DNA of 64,000 nt from Caulobacter segnis (GCF_019931575.1 NZ_CP082923.1:3100001-3164000); one strand, 5' to 3'; numbered from the stretch's first letter, positions 27,040-36,411 are shown. Made by a program: numbers and translations. The notes: generated by a model not told the origin, from the sequence alone.

Positions 27040-28296
27040 ATGAAGTCCCTGTGCCGCGACTGCGGGTGGACGGGCGAGGCCAAGGTCTCGCGCTGTCCGT
27101 CCTGCCACTCGCCGCGCACGATCTTCCACGCGGAGCTGGGGACCCTCTCGATCGCCCACCTGGACTGCGACGCCTTCTACGCCTCGGTGGAGAAGCGCGA
27201 CGATCCGAGCCTGCGCGACCTACCGGTGATCGTCGGCGGCGGCAAGCGCGGGGTCGTGACCACCGCCTGCTACATCGCCCGCATGAGCGGCGCCCGCTCG
27301 GCCATGCCGATGTTCAAGGCGCTGAAGCTGTGCCCCGACGCCGTGGTCATCAAGCCGAACTTCGCCAAGTACAAGGAAGAGAGTCGGCGCATCCACGAGA
27401 AGCTGGACAGGCTGACGCCGCTGATCCAGCCGCTGTCGCTGGACGAGGCCTGGATCGACCTGACCGGCACCGAACGCCTGCATGGCGCCACGCCCGCCCA
27501 GATGCTGGCCCGGCTGCAGGCCGAGATCGAGCGCGACATCGGCCTGACCGTCTCGATCGGCCTGGCGCCCAACAAGTTCCTGGCCAAGATCGCCTCCGAG
27601 CTGGACAAGCCGCGCGGCTTCTCGGCGATCGGCGTCGCGGAAGCCCAGACCTTCCTGGCGGACAAGCCGGTCGGCATCCTGCCGGGGGTGGGCCCCGCCA
27701 CCGTCTCCAGCCTGGCCGAGATTGGCCTGAAGACCGTCGGCGACATCGCCGCAGCCGACCTCAAGCTGCTGGCCAACCGCCTGGGCTCCGGCGGCCTGCG
27801 CCTGCACCGCCTGGCCCACGGCCAGGACAGCCGCCTCGTCGATCCCGACCAGGCCCGCAAGACCATCAGCGCCGAGACCACCTTCAACGACGACCTGCAC
27901 AAGCGCGAGGACCTCGAGGACGAGCTGTGGCCGCTGTGCGAGAAGGTCGCCAAGCAGGCCCGCAAGGAGGGCGTGGCCGGCCGCGTGGCGACGCTGAAGC
28001 TGCGCACCCCCGACTTCAAGATCCACACCCGCCGCCGCACCCTGGCCGTGCCGACCCAGACGGCCCGCACCCTGTTCCAGGTGGCGCGAGAGCTGCTGGC
28101 CGCCGAACCCAAGGGCCTCTCCTACCGCCTGATCGGCGCGGGCCTGACCGAATTCGTCGACGCCGAGACCGCCGGGTCGGACATGTTCGCCGACGACGAG
28201 CGCCGAACGCTGAAGAACGAGACCGCCATCGACGCCCTGCGCGGCAAGTTCGGCGCCGCGGCGGTGGTCAGCGGGCGGGCCCTGAAGGGCCGCTGA
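27040..28296 (+). CDS. dinB: DNA polymerase IV (Y family) with N-terminal zinc ribbon
   Basis: A translesion polymerase of 418 residues. The Y-family core starts near residue 37 (SIAHLDCDAFYASVE with metal ligand Asp42) and includes YIARMSGARSAMPM and SLDEAWIDLT (Asp135/Glu136). A thumb with a helix-hairpin-helix (GILPGVGPATVSSLAEIGL) and a little-finger domain follow. The first 30 residues are an extra CxxC...CxxC module (Cys5, Cys8, Cys19, Cys22) absent from E. coli Pol IV. Start ATG 27040 has GAGG upstream. It follows the ROK kinase gene closely, though the functions are unrelated. No LexA-type box was recognised. Confidence 0.93.
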   Translation: MKSLCRDCGWTGEAKVSRCPSCHSPRTIFHAELGTLSIAHLDCDAFYASVEKRDDPSLRDLPVIVGGGKRGVVTTACYIARMSGARSAMPMFKALKLCPDAVVIKPNFAKYKEESRRIHEKLDRLTPLIQPLSLDEAWIDLTGTERLHGATPAQMLARLQAEIERDIGLTVSIGLAPNKFLAKIASELDKPRGFSAIGVAEAQTFLADKPVGILPGVGPATVSSLAEIGLKTVGDIAAADLKLLANRLGSGGLRLHRLAHGQDSRLVDPDQARKTISAETTFNDDLHKREDLEDELWPLCEKVAKQARKEGVAGRVATLKLRTPDFKIHTRRRTLAVPTQTARTLFQVARELLAAEPKGLSYRLIGAGLTEFVDAETAGSDMFADDERRTLKNETAIDALRGKFGAAAVVSGRALKGR

Positions 28297-28525
28297 GCGA
28301 GTCGCGGCCCTCCCCTCTTGCGCGACGCAATATCGCTAACCATTTGGGCCTCTCCCCCACGGAACCGTTCGTCGGCGGTCTTCGCTCTCCCAAACGTGAA
28401 GCCGATTTCCGAGGCGCCCCTGTGCTAAAGCGGCGCAGCGGCGCTTCGGGCTCTTCCAAAGCCGTCGAGTTTCCATATCTAATTCATGCAGGCGGGTGAT
28501 TTGCCCGCCGGGAGAGAACAAGTCG

Positions 28526-28855
28526 ATGGCCGAGCGGAAGCAAGGCGGACAAAGCAACGGCGCTGGGTCGTCGGTCGTCACGGAAGTGAAGCCGAAGACG
28601 CAGAAGCCTTCGCTTTATCGAGTTCTGATTCTCAACGACGACTACACTCCGATGGAGTTCGTGGTCTACGTTCTCGAACGGTTCTTCAACAAGTCGCGTG
28701 AAGACGCTACTCGCATCATGCTGCACGTTCACCAAAACGGTGTCGGCGTCTGCGGTGTTTACACTTACGAAGTCGCAGAAACCAAGGTCGCCCAAGTCAT
28801 CGACTCGGCACGACGCCATCAGCACCCCCTGCAGTGCACCATGGAAAAGGACTGA
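28526..28855 (+). CDS. clpS: ATP-dependent Clp protease adapter ClpS (N-recognin)
   Basis: ClpS delivers N-degron substrates to ClpAP. The 109-residue product from ATG 28526 (GGAGAG upstream) holds the substrate pocket in [15 protein letters not shown], and [23 protein letters not shown] completes the fold. A GTG at 28496 in the same frame gives a 119-residue protein whose pocket residues then fall at Asp49, Thr51 and Met53, the numbering used for C. crescentus ClpS; either start is possible. clpA follows after 12 bp. The upstream 200 bp holds no gene and presumably the promoter. Confidence 0.95.
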   Translation: MAERKQGGQSNGAGSSVVTEVKPKTQKPSLYRVLILNDDYTPMEFVVYVLERFFNKSREDATRIMLHVHQNGVGVCGVYTYEVAETKVAQVIDSARRHQHPLQCTMEKD

Positions 28856-28867
28856 GGAGCCTCCCCA

Positions 28868-31198
28868 TTGCCCTCTTTTTCGCGCCCCCTGGAAGAATCC
28901 CTGCACCGCGCCGTCGCGTACGCCAACCAGCGTAAGCACGAGTACGCCACGCTGGAGCACCTTCTGCTCTCCCTGACCGACGACGAGGACGCCGCCGGAG
29001 TTATGCGCGCGTGCGACGTTGATCTCACCGCGCTGAAGAAGAGCCTCTCGAACTATCTCGACGTCGAACTGTCCTCGCTGGTCGTGGACGACGACGAGGA
29101 CGCAAAGCCGACCGCCGGCTTCCAGCGCGTGATCCAGCGCGCGGTGATCCACGTCCAGTCGTCGGGCCGCGAGGAAGTGACCGGCGCCAATGTTCTGGTC
29201 GCCATCTTCTCCGAACGCGAGAGCCACGCCGCCTACTTCCTGCAAGAGCAGGACATGACGCGGTACGACGCGGTCAACTTCATCGCCCACGGCATCGCCA
29301 AGAAGGCCGGCGCCTCGGAAGCCAAGAGCGTCAAGGGCGCCAGCGCCGGCTCGAACGCGACCGAGGACGACGGCGAGAAGCCCAACACCAAGACGGGCGG
29401 CGAGGCTCTGGAAGCCTATTGCGTCGACCTCAACGAAAAGGCCCGCCAGGGCAAGGTCGACCCGCTGATCGGCCGCGCGAACGAAGTGGAACGCGCGATC
29501 CAGATCCTGTGCCGTCGCACCAAGAACAACCCGCTGCTCGTTGGCGACCCCGGCGTCGGCAAGACCGCCATCGCCGAGGGCCTGGCCCGCAAGATCGTCA
29601 CGCACCAGGTCCCCGAGGTCCTGGAAGGCGCCACCATCTACTCGCTCGACATGGGCGCGCTGCTGGCCGGCACCCGCTATCGCGGCGACTTCGAGGAGCG
29701 CGTGAAGCAGGTCGTCAAGGAACTGGAGAACCACCCGAACGCGGTGCTGTTCATCGACGAGATCCACACCGTGATCGGCGCCGGCGCGACCAGCGGCGGG
29801 GCGATGGACGCTTCGAATCTCTTGAAGCCCGCGCTCGCCTCCGGCTCGCTGCGCTGCATGGGCTCGACCACCTATAAGGAGTTCCGCCAGCACTTCGAGA
29901 AGGATCGGGCCCTGGTCCGTCGCTTCCAGAAGATCGACGTGAACGAGCCGACGGTGGAAGACACCATCAAGATCCTCAAGGGCCTGAAGACCTACTACGA
30001 GGACTTCCACAAGCTGAAGTACACCGCCGAGGCCCTGAAGGTCGCGGTAGAGCTGTCGGCCAAGTACATCACCGACCGCAAGCTGCCGGACAAGGCGATC
30101 GACGTGATCGACGAGGCCGGCGCCTCGCAGATGCTGCTGCCGGAGAGCCGCCGCAAGAAGATGATCGGCGTGAAGGAGATCGAAAGCGTCGTCGCCAAGA
30201 TCGCCCGCATCCCGCCGAAGTCGGTCAGCAAGTCGGACACCGAGGCCCTCAAGGAACTCGAGACCGATCTGAAGCGCGCGGTGTTCGGCCAGGAAGAAGC
30301 CCTGACCCAGCTGTCGGCCGCCATGAAGCTGGCCCGCGCCGGCCTGCGTGAACCGAACAAGCCGATCGGCTCGTACCTGTTCAGCGGCCCGACCGGCGTC
30401 GGCAAGACCGAAGCCGCCAAGCAGCTGGCCCAGACCCTGGGCATCGAGATGCTGCGCTTCGACATGTCGGAGTACATGGAACGGCACACCGTGAGCCGCC
30501 TGATCGGCGCCCCTCCCGGCTATGTCGGCTTCGACCAGGGCGGCCAGCTGACCGACGCGGTCGACCAGCACCCGCACGCCGTCGTCCTGCTCGACGAGAT
30601 CGAGAAGGCGCACGGGGATGTCTACAACATCCTGCTGCAGGTGATGGATAACGGCACCCTGACCGACAGCAACGGCAAGAAGGTCGACTTCCGCAACGTG
30701 GTCCTGATCATGACCACCAACGCGGGGGCCTCGGACGCCCAGCGCAACTCGATCGGCTTCGGCCGCTCGAAGGTCGAAGGCGAGGAAGAGGCCGCCCTCA
30801 AGCGCCTGTTCACGCCGGAGTTCCGCAACCGCCTGGACGCCGTCGTGGCCTTCAAGCCGCTGACGCCGGAGATCATCCGCCAGGTCGTGCAGAAGTTCGT
30901 CATGCAGCTGGAGGCTCAACTGGCCGACCGCAACATCACGATCGAACTGAGCGACGACGCGGCGGACTGGCTGGCCAAGAACGGCTTCGACGAGCTCTAT
31001 GGCGCTCGTCCGCTGGCCCGGGTCATCCAGGAGCACATCAAGAAGCCCCTGGCCGACGACATCCTGTTCGGACGCCTGGTCCGCGGCGGTCACGTCAAGG
31101 TCGTGCTGGAGAACGGCAAGATCGAGTTCGAGATCGAAAGCAACGGCGGCGACGCCAAGCCTAAGGCCGACGAGGCCGAGCCCGAAATGGCCGGCTGA
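28868..31198 (+). CDS. clpA: ATP-dependent Clp protease ATP-binding subunit ClpA
   Basis: ClpA is the AAA+ unfoldase that feeds ClpP. The 776-residue protein has the N-terminal double-helical repeat domain that binds ClpS (about 1-145), an acidic/Lys-rich linker, AAA module 1 with GDPGVGKT and [14 protein letters not shown] module 2 with GPTGVGKT and [11 protein letters not shown], and the ClpP-docking IGF loop (about 629-631). The start is TTG at 28868, after GAGGAGCC. It forms an operon with clpS and ends at a clear terminator. Confidence 0.96.
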   Translation: MPSFSRPLEESLHRAVAYANQRKHEYATLEHLLLSLTDDEDAAGVMRACDVDLTALKKSLSNYLDVELSSLVVDDDEDAKPTAGFQRVIQRAVIHVQSSGREEVTGANVLVAIFSERESHAAYFLQEQDMTRYDAVNFIAHGIAKKAGASEAKSVKGASAGSNATEDDGEKPNTKTGGEALEAYCVDLNEKARQGKVDPLIGRANEVERAIQILCRRTKNNPLLVGDPGVGKTAIAEGLARKIVTHQVPEVLEGATIYSLDMGALLAGTRYRGDFEERVKQVVKELENHPNAVLFIDEIHTVIGAGATSGGAMDASNLLKPALASGSLRCMGSTTYKEFRQHFEKDRALVRRFQKIDVNEPTVEDTIKILKGLKTYYEDFHKLKYTAEALKVAVELSAKYITDRKLPDKAIDVIDEAGASQMLLPESRRKKMIGVKEIESVVAKIARIPPKSVSKSDTEALKELETDLKRAVFGQEEALTQLSAAMKLARAGLREPNKPIGSYLFSGPTGVGKTEAAKQLAQTLGIEMLRFDMSEYMERHTVSRLIGAPPGYVGFDQGGQLTDAVDQHPHAVVLLDEIEKAHGDVYNILLQVMDNGTLTDSNGKKVDFRNVVLIMTTNAGASDAQRNSIGFGRSKVEGEEEAALKRLFTPEFRNRLDAVVAFKPLTPEIIRQVVQKFVMQLEAQLADRNITIELSDDAADWLAKNGFDELYGARPLARVIQEHIKKPLADDILFGRLVRGGHVKVVLENGKIEFEIESNGGDAKPKADEAEPEMAG

Positions 31199-31218
31199 GG
31201 CCGTCGGAAAGACTAGCG

Positions 31219-31246
31219 AAGGGCCCGGAGCAATCCGGGCCCTTTT
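31219..31246 (+). terminator. Intrinsic terminator of the clpS-clpA operon
   Basis: An 11-bp stem (31219-31229 with 31234-31244) closed by a GCAA tetraloop and followed by TTTTC, 20 bp after the clpA stop. Confidence 0.9.
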
Positions 31247-31292
31247 CGGTTGGATGGGGCCTAGCCCCGGAGGTGGCGCTCGCCAACCTGGG

Positions 31293-31703
31293 TCAGCAGG
31301 CGTTGGGCTCGCTTCGCATCCAGGCCGGTGGGTTCGAGTGTTCCAAGCCCACTTCGGAAAGGAGACCCTGGTCCAAGGCCCCCAGGCGGGGCCGTCCCAT
31401 GTTCCAGTCGCGAAACACACGCTCCTCCGCCGCGTCGTCAGCGATGGTCACGAGGTCGGTATGGCGCGCGTCTCCCGCGATCCGTTCGAAGGTCTCGCGG
31501 ACACTGGCCGCCGGCCCTTCAAGCCACTGCAGAAAGCGCCCTTCTCCCGCCAGCAGGAACCCGGTCACGTCAACGAGCCGATTGTTGTGGATCGAGGCGG
31601 TGACGATCGTCCGCAACGTCTCGTCTGGGTCCCCGTCGCCGACGTAGCGGCTGGCGTAGATCAGGCGGCGCAGGCCTTCGCGGCCCTCCTCGAATTCAAG
31701 CAT
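31293..31703 (-). CDS. BLUF-domain blue-light sensor protein
   Basis: A stand-alone BLUF flavin photoreceptor domain of 136 residues. The flavin-contacting tyrosine (LIYASRY, Tyr16), asparagine (SIHNN, Asn40), glutamine (FLQWLEG, Gln59) and the semi-conserved Trp100/Met102 (FRDWNMG) are all present, as is GDARHTD. There is no output domain, so signalling would go through a partner protein. The ATG at 31703 (GGGGA upstream) is preferred; a GTG at 31733 would add 10 residues. Neighbours do not indicate the partner. Confidence 0.88.
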   Translation of the reverse strand: MLEFEEGREGLRRLIYASRYVGDGDPDETLRTIVTASIHNNRLVDVTGFLLAGEGRFLQWLEGPAASVRETFERIAGDARHTDLVTIADDAAEERVFRDWNMGRPRLGALDQGLLSEVGLEHSNPPAWMRSEPNAC

Positions 31704-31808
31704 GCGGTCCCCAAGGCGCGGTGTGATCGCCACTGCCGCTAACGTCCTAGCCCGAAAGCGGCTCCGCCCCCCAAGGCCAAGCCTTCCCGTTCCGGGTATT
31801 GGCGCGTT

Positions 31809-32243
31809 CTACAGCGCCGCCGCGATCTTCGCCGCCAAGGCCTTCAGGTCCTCGACATCGGCCATGCCGCCCTCGCCGTGGCGCCCCAGGACCTGGCCCT
31901 CGTAGCGGGGGATGACGTGGAAATGCAGGTGGAAGATCGTCTGGCCGGCCGAGGCGCCGTTGAACTGGGTGACGACCACGCCGTCGGGCTTCAGGGCCGC
32001 GACGACGGCGCGGGTCAGCGTCTGGGTGGCGGCGGCCAGGTCGCTCAGCACCTCGGGCTCGACCTCGAGAAGGTTGCGGGCCTGGCTGACCTTGGAGATC
32101 ACCAGGGCGTGGCCGCGCGACTGCGGAAAGACGTCCATGAAGGCCAGGACCTTGTCGTCCTCGAACACCTTCACGCTGGGGATCTCGCCCCGGATGATCT
32201 TGGCGAAGATGTTGTCGGCGTCGTAGCGTCCGTCGAGGCTCAT
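31809..32243 (-). CDS. HIT-family nucleotide hydrolase
   Basis: The 144-residue protein has the Hint-type layout: FAKIIRGEIPSVKVFEDD (about 13-30), an early FPQSRGHALVI strand (about 39-49) and the histidine triad HLHFHVIP (about 105-112) with the nucleophilic central histidine. Hint enzymes cleave purine nucleoside phosphoramidates; the cellular role in this group is not settled. It diverges from the DUF4287 gene across 53 bp. Confidence 0.92.
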   Translation of the reverse strand: MSLDGRYDADNIFAKIIRGEIPSVKVFEDDKVLAFMDVFPQSRGHALVISKVSQARNLLEVEPEVLSDLAAATQTLTRAVVAALKPDGVVVTQFNGASAGQTIFHLHFHVIPRYEGQVLGRHGEGGMADVEDLKALAAKIAAAL

Positions 32244-32296
32244 GACCGTCTCCTTTGGATGATCGGTCGTAGCAAACCGAAAGCGACGCGCAAACC

Positions 32297-32881
32297 ATGG
32301 CCGAAACCAAGCCGCAAGGCCTGACCGAGCAGCAACAGAAGTGGTTCGCCTCGGTCAGGGCCAACCTGGAGCGCGAAACCGGCAAGACCCTCGACGAGTG
32401 GGTCGAGATCGTCCGCCGCGAGTGCAAGGAGACCAAGCCCAAGGCGCGCACCGACTGGCTGAAGGCGACCTACGGCATCGGTCAGAACCGCGCGGCCGCC
32501 ATCTTCTCCGTCGCCTTTCCATCCGAGATGGGCTGGGACGACGCCGACGGCCTGCGCAAGGCGCTGTGGACTGCCCCCGCGTCGACCGCGATCCTGGAAG
32601 CGGTCGAGGCCGCCGTCGCCGATTTCCCCGGCCTGGTCACCGGCCAGCGCAAGGGCTTCACCGCCTGGTCGAACAAGGCCCAGTTCGCGGCGCTGAAGCC
32701 GCTCAAGGGCGGCCAGGCGGTGCTGGGGCTGGCGGTGGCGCCCGACGCCTCCCCCCGTCTCGCCGAGCCCGGGAACGAGGGCTGGTCCGAGCGCCTGAAG
32801 GCCAAGATCACTCTCGCCTCGCCCGCCGAGGTCGACGCGGACCTGAAGGCGTTGCTCAAAGCGGCCTGGGAACGATCATAG
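32297..32881 (+). CDS. DUF4287 domain protein
   Basis: The N-terminal 70 residues (QQQKWFASVRANLERETGKTLDEWV and WLKATYGIGQNRAAAI) match the DUF4287 pattern, a helical domain often fused to DUF5655. The C-terminal half (about 85-190) resembles the DUF5655 partner, with FTAWSNKAQFAALKPL and AGLGLAVAP-like strands. Function is unknown; members are often encoded with stress or detoxification genes, and here the next gene is a PPOX-type protein 61 bp downstream. Confidence 0.75.
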   Translation: MAETKPQGLTEQQQKWFASVRANLERETGKTLDEWVEIVRRECKETKPKARTDWLKATYGIGQNRAAAIFSVAFPSEMGWDDADGLRKALWTAPASTAILEAVEAAVADFPGLVTGQRKGFTAWSNKAQFAALKPLKGGQAVLGLAVAPDASPRLAEPGNEGWSERLKAKITLASPAEVDADLKALLKAAWERS

Positions 32882-32942
32882 GCGCTCGATGTCCGGAACG
32901 GAGGGCGGCCCGGCTCCGTTTTCTCCTGGAAAGGAGCAAGCC

Positions 32943-33431
32943 ATGTCCAAGGAAGCCGATCTCACCGCCAAGTTCTGGAAGGCCCTCAAGGCCGATCGCG
33001 TCGTCATGCTGGGCCTGCCCGACATCGGTGGCGGCCACAGCCAGCCGATGAGCGCCCTGATCGAGGGCGACCACAGCGGGCCGCTCTGGATGTTCACCTC
33101 GTCGGAGACCGACCTCGTCCACGCCCTGGATGTCGAGGGCCGCGACGCCCTGTTGCACTTCGCCTCGAAGGGCCACGACCTGTTCGCCGTCGTCGAGGGC
33201 CGCCTGCGGATCGACACCGACTTCGAGACGGTGGAGCGCCTGTGGAATCCCTTCACCGCCGCCTGGTTTGAGGGCAAGGACGATCCGCGCCTGCGCCTGC
33301 TGCGCTTCGATCCGGCCGACGCCCAGATCTGGCTGAACGAAAACAGCTTCTTCGCCGGGGTCCGCCTGATGCTGGGCATGGATCCCAAGGAGATGTACCG
33401 CGACAAGGTCGCCGAGGTGCGGCTGCACTAG
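32943..33431 (+). CDS. Pyridoxamine 5'-phosphate oxidase-like general stress protein (GSP26 type)
   Basis: The 162-residue protein is a split-barrel flavin-binding fold: FWKALKADRVVMLGL, GPLWMFTSSETDLVHAL (about 45-61), FASKGHDLFAVVEGRLRI (about 73-90) and ERLWNPFTAAWF (about 99-110) match the bacterial general-stress-protein branch. True PdxH motifs are absent, so vitamin B6 synthesis is not implied. The ATG at 32943 has AAAGGAG upstream. Cofactor (FMN, FAD or F420) cannot be told from sequence. Confidence 0.82.
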   Translation: MSKEADLTAKFWKALKADRVVMLGLPDIGGGHSQPMSALIEGDHSGPLWMFTSSETDLVHALDVEGRDALLHFASKGHDLFAVVEGRLRIDTDFETVERLWNPFTAAWFEGKDDPRLRLLRFDPADAQIWLNENSFFAGVRLMLGMDPKEMYRDKVAEVRLH

Positions 33432-33438
33432 GCGGCCG

Positions 33439-34599
33439 CTATCGCTCCTCGCGGAACGGCGAGTACTCCTCGGTCAGCATCGCCATGTCGCTTTCGACCG
33501 CCTCGCGCTCACGCTCGAGGTAGCGGGCGACGGGCTCGCGCAGGGCCGGGTCGGCGATCCAGTGGGCGGAATAGACCGCGCTGGGCAGGTAGCCCCGCGC
33601 GATCTTGTGCTGGCCCTGGGCGCCGGCTTCGACGCGCGGCAGGCCCAGGCGGATCGCGTGCTCGATGGCCTGGTAGTAGCAGAGCTCGAAATGCAGGAAC
33701 GGCACGTCCTCGACGCAGCCCCAGTGGCGACCGTAGAGGCAGTCGCGTCCCAAAAGGTTCAGCGCCCCGGCGATCCAGGGTCCGCCTGGCCGCCGGGCCA
33801 GGATCAGAAGCACCTTGTTAGCCATCCGTTCGTGCAGCAGCGAGAAGAAGCGGCGATTCAGATAGGGCCGGCCCCACTTGCGGCCGCCGGTGTCCATGTA
33901 GAAGGCGAAGAACGCGTCCCAGTGTTCCTCGGTCAGTTCCGCGCCCGTGAGCGCGACGATGTCCAGCCCATCCTGGGCGTCGCGACGCTCGCGGCGGATG
34001 GTCTTGCGGCGGTTGGCCGACAGGGCCGCCAGGAAGTCGTCGAAGGTCGCGTAGTTCTTGTTCTCCCAATGATACTGCTGGTCCTGGCGCAACAGCATTC
34101 CGCGCTCGCCCATCCAGGCCCACTCATCCTCGATCGGAAAGGTTACGTGCAGGGACGAAGCGCCCAGGCGCTCGCACAGGGTCAGGGCCCCGCCCAGCAG
34201 GGCCGAACGCCCCTCGTCGAGATCGACATCGGGCCGGACGATCAGCCGCGAACCGGTCACCGGCGAGAACGGCGACGAGCACTGGAGCTTGGGATAGTAC
34301 CGCCCGCCGGCCCGCTCGTAGGCGTCGGCCCAGGCGTGATCGAAGACGTATTCGCCCTGGCTGTGAGACTTGAGATACAGCGGCATGACGCCGGCCACGG
34401 CGCCGGCCTCGTCGTCCACCGTCAGGTGATGCGGCGCCCAGCCCGTGCGGGCCGAGACGCAGCCGCTGTCTTCCAGGATCGACAGGAAATCGTAACTGAC
34501 AAACGGGTCGCCGGTCTGGCCGGCGCACGCGTCCCAGGCGTCCCTGCCGATCTCGGCGATCGCGCGATGGACGCGAACCGCCGACTGGACAGATGTCAC
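33439..34599 (-). CDS. GNAT/FemAB-like N-acyltransferase (DUF482 family)
   Basis: The 386-residue protein matches the DUF482/peptidogalycan-biosynthesis family: FVSYDFLSILEDSGC near the N-terminus, HLTVDDEAGAVAGVMPLYLKSHS, YYPKLQCSSPFSPVTG and a C-terminal half with ANRRKTIRRER and EAGAQGQHKIARGY. FemAB-type folds transfer aminoacyl or acyl groups, but the substrate here is unknown. The start is GTG at 34599, overlapping the GDPD stop by 4 bp. It is the last gene of a ridA-GDPD-DUF482 operon in which all three genes overlap. Confidence 0.85.
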   Translation of the reverse strand: MTSVQSAVRVHRAIAEIGRDAWDACAGQTGDPFVSYDFLSILEDSGCVSARTGWAPHHLTVDDEAGAVAGVMPLYLKSHSQGEYVFDHAWADAYERAGGRYYPKLQCSSPFSPVTGSRLIVRPDVDLDEGRSALLGGALTLCERLGASSLHVTFPIEDEWAWMGERGMLLRQDQQYHWENKNYATFDDFLAALSANRRKTIRRERRDAQDGLDIVALTGAELTEEHWDAFFAFYMDTGGRKWGRPYLNRRFFSLLHERMANKVLLILARRPGGPWIAGALNLLGRDCLYGRHWGCVEDVPFLHFELCYYQAIEHAIRLGLPRVEAGAQGQHKIARGYLPSAVYSAHWIADPALREPVARYLEREREAVESDMAMLTEEYSPFREER

Positions 34600-35369
34600 G
34601 CGTGGAAGCCCTCGAAGATCAGGTTGTCGCAATGGTCGCGCACGCCTTCCCACTGGTCGGGCGAGCGGACCGTCCAGGCGACGATCGGCATGCCCTTGGC
34701 GCGATATAGGTCGGCGCGCGGGCTGGGCAACATGTCCAGGCCCAGGGCCAGGAAATCGGGTCGCGCGATCTCGACCTGCTCCAGGGCGGCCAGCGACTTG
34801 CGCATTTCCGGGGCGAGCTTGCGGGCGCCCTCGTCGTTCCAGCCGTAGCTGTCCAGGCCGCGCAGGATCTGCGGATGATGGTCGGCGAACCAGGCGTGCG
34901 AATAGGGATTGAAGCCGATCACAGCGGTCGGACCGTTGTGGTCGACCAGCACCTCTGTCACCCGCTTCTCCAGCGGTCCGACGTCGCCGAAAGGCGTCTT
35001 CAGCTCGATGAAGACCATGGCGCGGTGGCCGATCATGGTCAGGGTGTCGGCGAGAGTCGGGATGGTCTCGTCCGTGCCCTTCAAAGTCAGAGCCCCGAGT
35101 TCGGCGGCGGTGTGGTCGCGCAGGCGACCTTCCTGTCCGGTCATCCGCTCCAGGCGCTCGTCATGGAAGACCACCGCCTCGCCGTCGGCGGTCAGCTGGA
35201 CGTCCAGCTCGATGCCGTAGCCGCGCGCGCAGGCGGCCTGGAAGGCGGCCAGGGAGTTCTCCGGCGCGCCATCCGGGGTCCAGAGGCCGCGATGGGCCAC
35301 CGGCGGGTCGAACAGGCGCTCCCACGCCTCGCCGAAGACATCGGTCGAGGGGCGTTCGCGCGAGCGCAT
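34596..35369 (-). CDS. Glycerophosphodiester phosphodiesterase
   Basis: The 257-residue TIM-barrel enzyme has AHRGLWTPDGAPENSLAAF (general-base His26 and metal residues), GIELDVQLTADGEAVVFHD (about 52-70) and FIELKTP. It hydrolyses glycerophosphodiesters to glycerol 3-phosphate and an alcohol. No signal peptide is visible, so it is likely cytoplasmic. Its ATG shares one base with the ridA stop, and its own stop overlaps the DUF482 start. Confidence 0.92.
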   Translation of the reverse strand: MRSRERPSTDVFGEAWERLFDPPVAHRGLWTPDGAPENSLAAFQAACARGYGIELDVQLTADGEAVVFHDERLERMTGQEGRLRDHTAAELGALTLKGTDETIPTLADTLTMIGHRAMVFIELKTPFGDVGPLEKRVTEVLVDHNGPTAVIGFNPYSHAWFADHHPQILRGLDSYGWNDEGARKLAPEMRKSLAALEQVEIARPDFLALGLDMLPSPRADLYRAKGMPIVAWTVRSPDQWEGVRDHCDNLIFEGFHA

Positions 35370-35830
35370 CAGGCGATCTCCACCACCGCATCGACCTCGA
35401 CCGCGAAGCCGAGAGGCAGCTTGTAGACCCCCACCGCCGAGCGGGCGTGGCGGCCGGCGTCGCCCAGGGCCTCGACCATCAGGTCCGAGCAGCCGTTGAC
35501 GACCTTGGGAATGTCGATGAAGTCCGGCCCCGCCTGGACGAAGCCGCCCAGCTTCACCACGCGGACCACGCGGTCCAGGTCGCCGTCGCAGGCGGCCTTC
35601 ATCTGGGCCAGCAGGTTGATCCCGCAGAGACGCGCGGCCGCCTGGGCGGTCTCCAGGTCGACGTCGACGCCGACCGTGCCCTTGACCCCGCCCGAGGCGT
35701 CCAGCGAGATCTGCCCGGAGATGTGCACGAGATTGCCGGAGCGGACGAAGGGGACGTAGTTGGCCACCGGCGCCACCGGCTGGGGCAGCTCGACACCAAT
35801 CGCCTTCAGGCGTTCCTCGACCTTCGACAT
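35369..35830 (-). CDS. RidA family reactive-enamine/imine deaminase
   Basis: The 153-residue protein has the RidA core: RSGNLVHISGQISLDASGG (about 30-48), GLQ-like ARLCGINLLAQMK (about 67-79) and the C-terminal GRHARSAVGVYKLPLGFAVEVDAV with the substrate arginine. It belongs to the longer subfamily that starts MSKVEERLKAIGVELP. Members hydrolyse reactive 2-aminoacrylate-like intermediates. The ATG at 35830 is favoured, as upstream codons run into the terminator of the phasin gene. First gene of a three-gene overlapping operon. Confidence 0.92.
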   Translation of the reverse strand: MSKVEERLKAIGVELPQPVAPVANYVPFVRSGNLVHISGQISLDASGGVKGTVGVDVDLETAQAAARLCGINLLAQMKAACDGDLDRVVRVVKLGGFVQAGPDFIDIPKVVNGCSDLMVEALGDAGRHARSAVGVYKLPLGFAVEVDAVVEIA

Positions 35831-35883
35831 GCACGCGGCTCCACTGATTTGTCCGGCATGCTTAACGCGACCAGATGGAGCGC

Positions 35884-35920
35884 AAAAGAAAAAAGGCCCG
35901 GACCTCTCGGTCCGGACCTT
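35884..35920 (-). terminator. Intrinsic terminator of the phasin gene
   Basis: On the minus strand a 12-bp stem (35920-35909 with 35904-35893, one G-T pair) with a GAGA loop is followed by TTTTTTCTTTT. It lies 57 bp beyond the phasin stop. Confidence 0.92.
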
Positions 35921-35976
35921 CATAGGCTGGGCTCGTGCAAGGCCGCCGGCGGGGCGACCAAAACCCGAAGCGGCTC

Positions 35977-36411
35977 TTAGCGAGCGGCTTGGAACTTCTC
36001 GACGGCGGCGCTGACGCGTTCGTTCAGCGGCTTCACCGAGTCCTTGATCGAGGCCGAGACGATCTCCGAGGCCTTGCTGACCTGGGCGATGTAGGCTTCC
36101 AGGGCCGACTTGGCCCAGGCGGTCTGCAGCTCGACGGCTTCCTGGACGCTCTTGGCGGCGGCCAGCGACTTGGCGGCGGCGACCTGGTCCTCGGCGGCCT
36201 TCTTGCCGTAGGCGAAGGTCTGGGCGCCCAGGGCTTCGGCGCCCTTGGTGGCGGCGGTCACCGAGGCGACCACGGCTTCCAGGTTCTTCTTCGAATGGGT
36301 GTTGGCCTCGGCCAGAGCGGCCAGGGACTTCTCGACGCCGTCCTTGAACGCTTGGTTCGAGGCGGAGGTGAATTGCTCGACGGTGGTCTTCAGGGTTTCG
36401 GCGGCGGCCAT
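35977..36411 (-). CDS. Phasin family protein (PHA granule-associated)
   Basis: The 144-residue protein is almost entirely Ala/Lys/Glu-rich amphipathic helix (MAAAETLKTTVEQFTSASNQ onwards) with heptad-like spacing, the hallmark of phasins that coat polyhydroxyalkanoate granules. Matching segments are FAYGKKAAEDQVAAAKSLA and VQEAVELQTAWAKSALEAY. AGGAGAG precedes the ATG at 36411. The upstream region is rich in TGC/GCA motifs resembling the binding sequence of the PHA regulator PhaR. A strong terminator follows, so it is monocistronic. Confidence 0.88.
   Translation of the reverse strand: MAAAETLKTTVEQFTSASNQAFKDGVEKSLAALAEANTHSKKNLEAVVASVTAATKGAEALGAQTFAYGKKAAEDQVAAAKSLAAAKSVQEAVELQTAWAKSALEAYIAQVSKASEIVSASIKDSVKPLNERVSAAVEKFQAAR

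Noticed and set aside
28484..31420. A 978-codon open frame antisense to clpS and clpA
   Set aside because: It covers two well-identified genes exactly out of frame and has no domain; a long antisense frame is usual in high-GC genomes.
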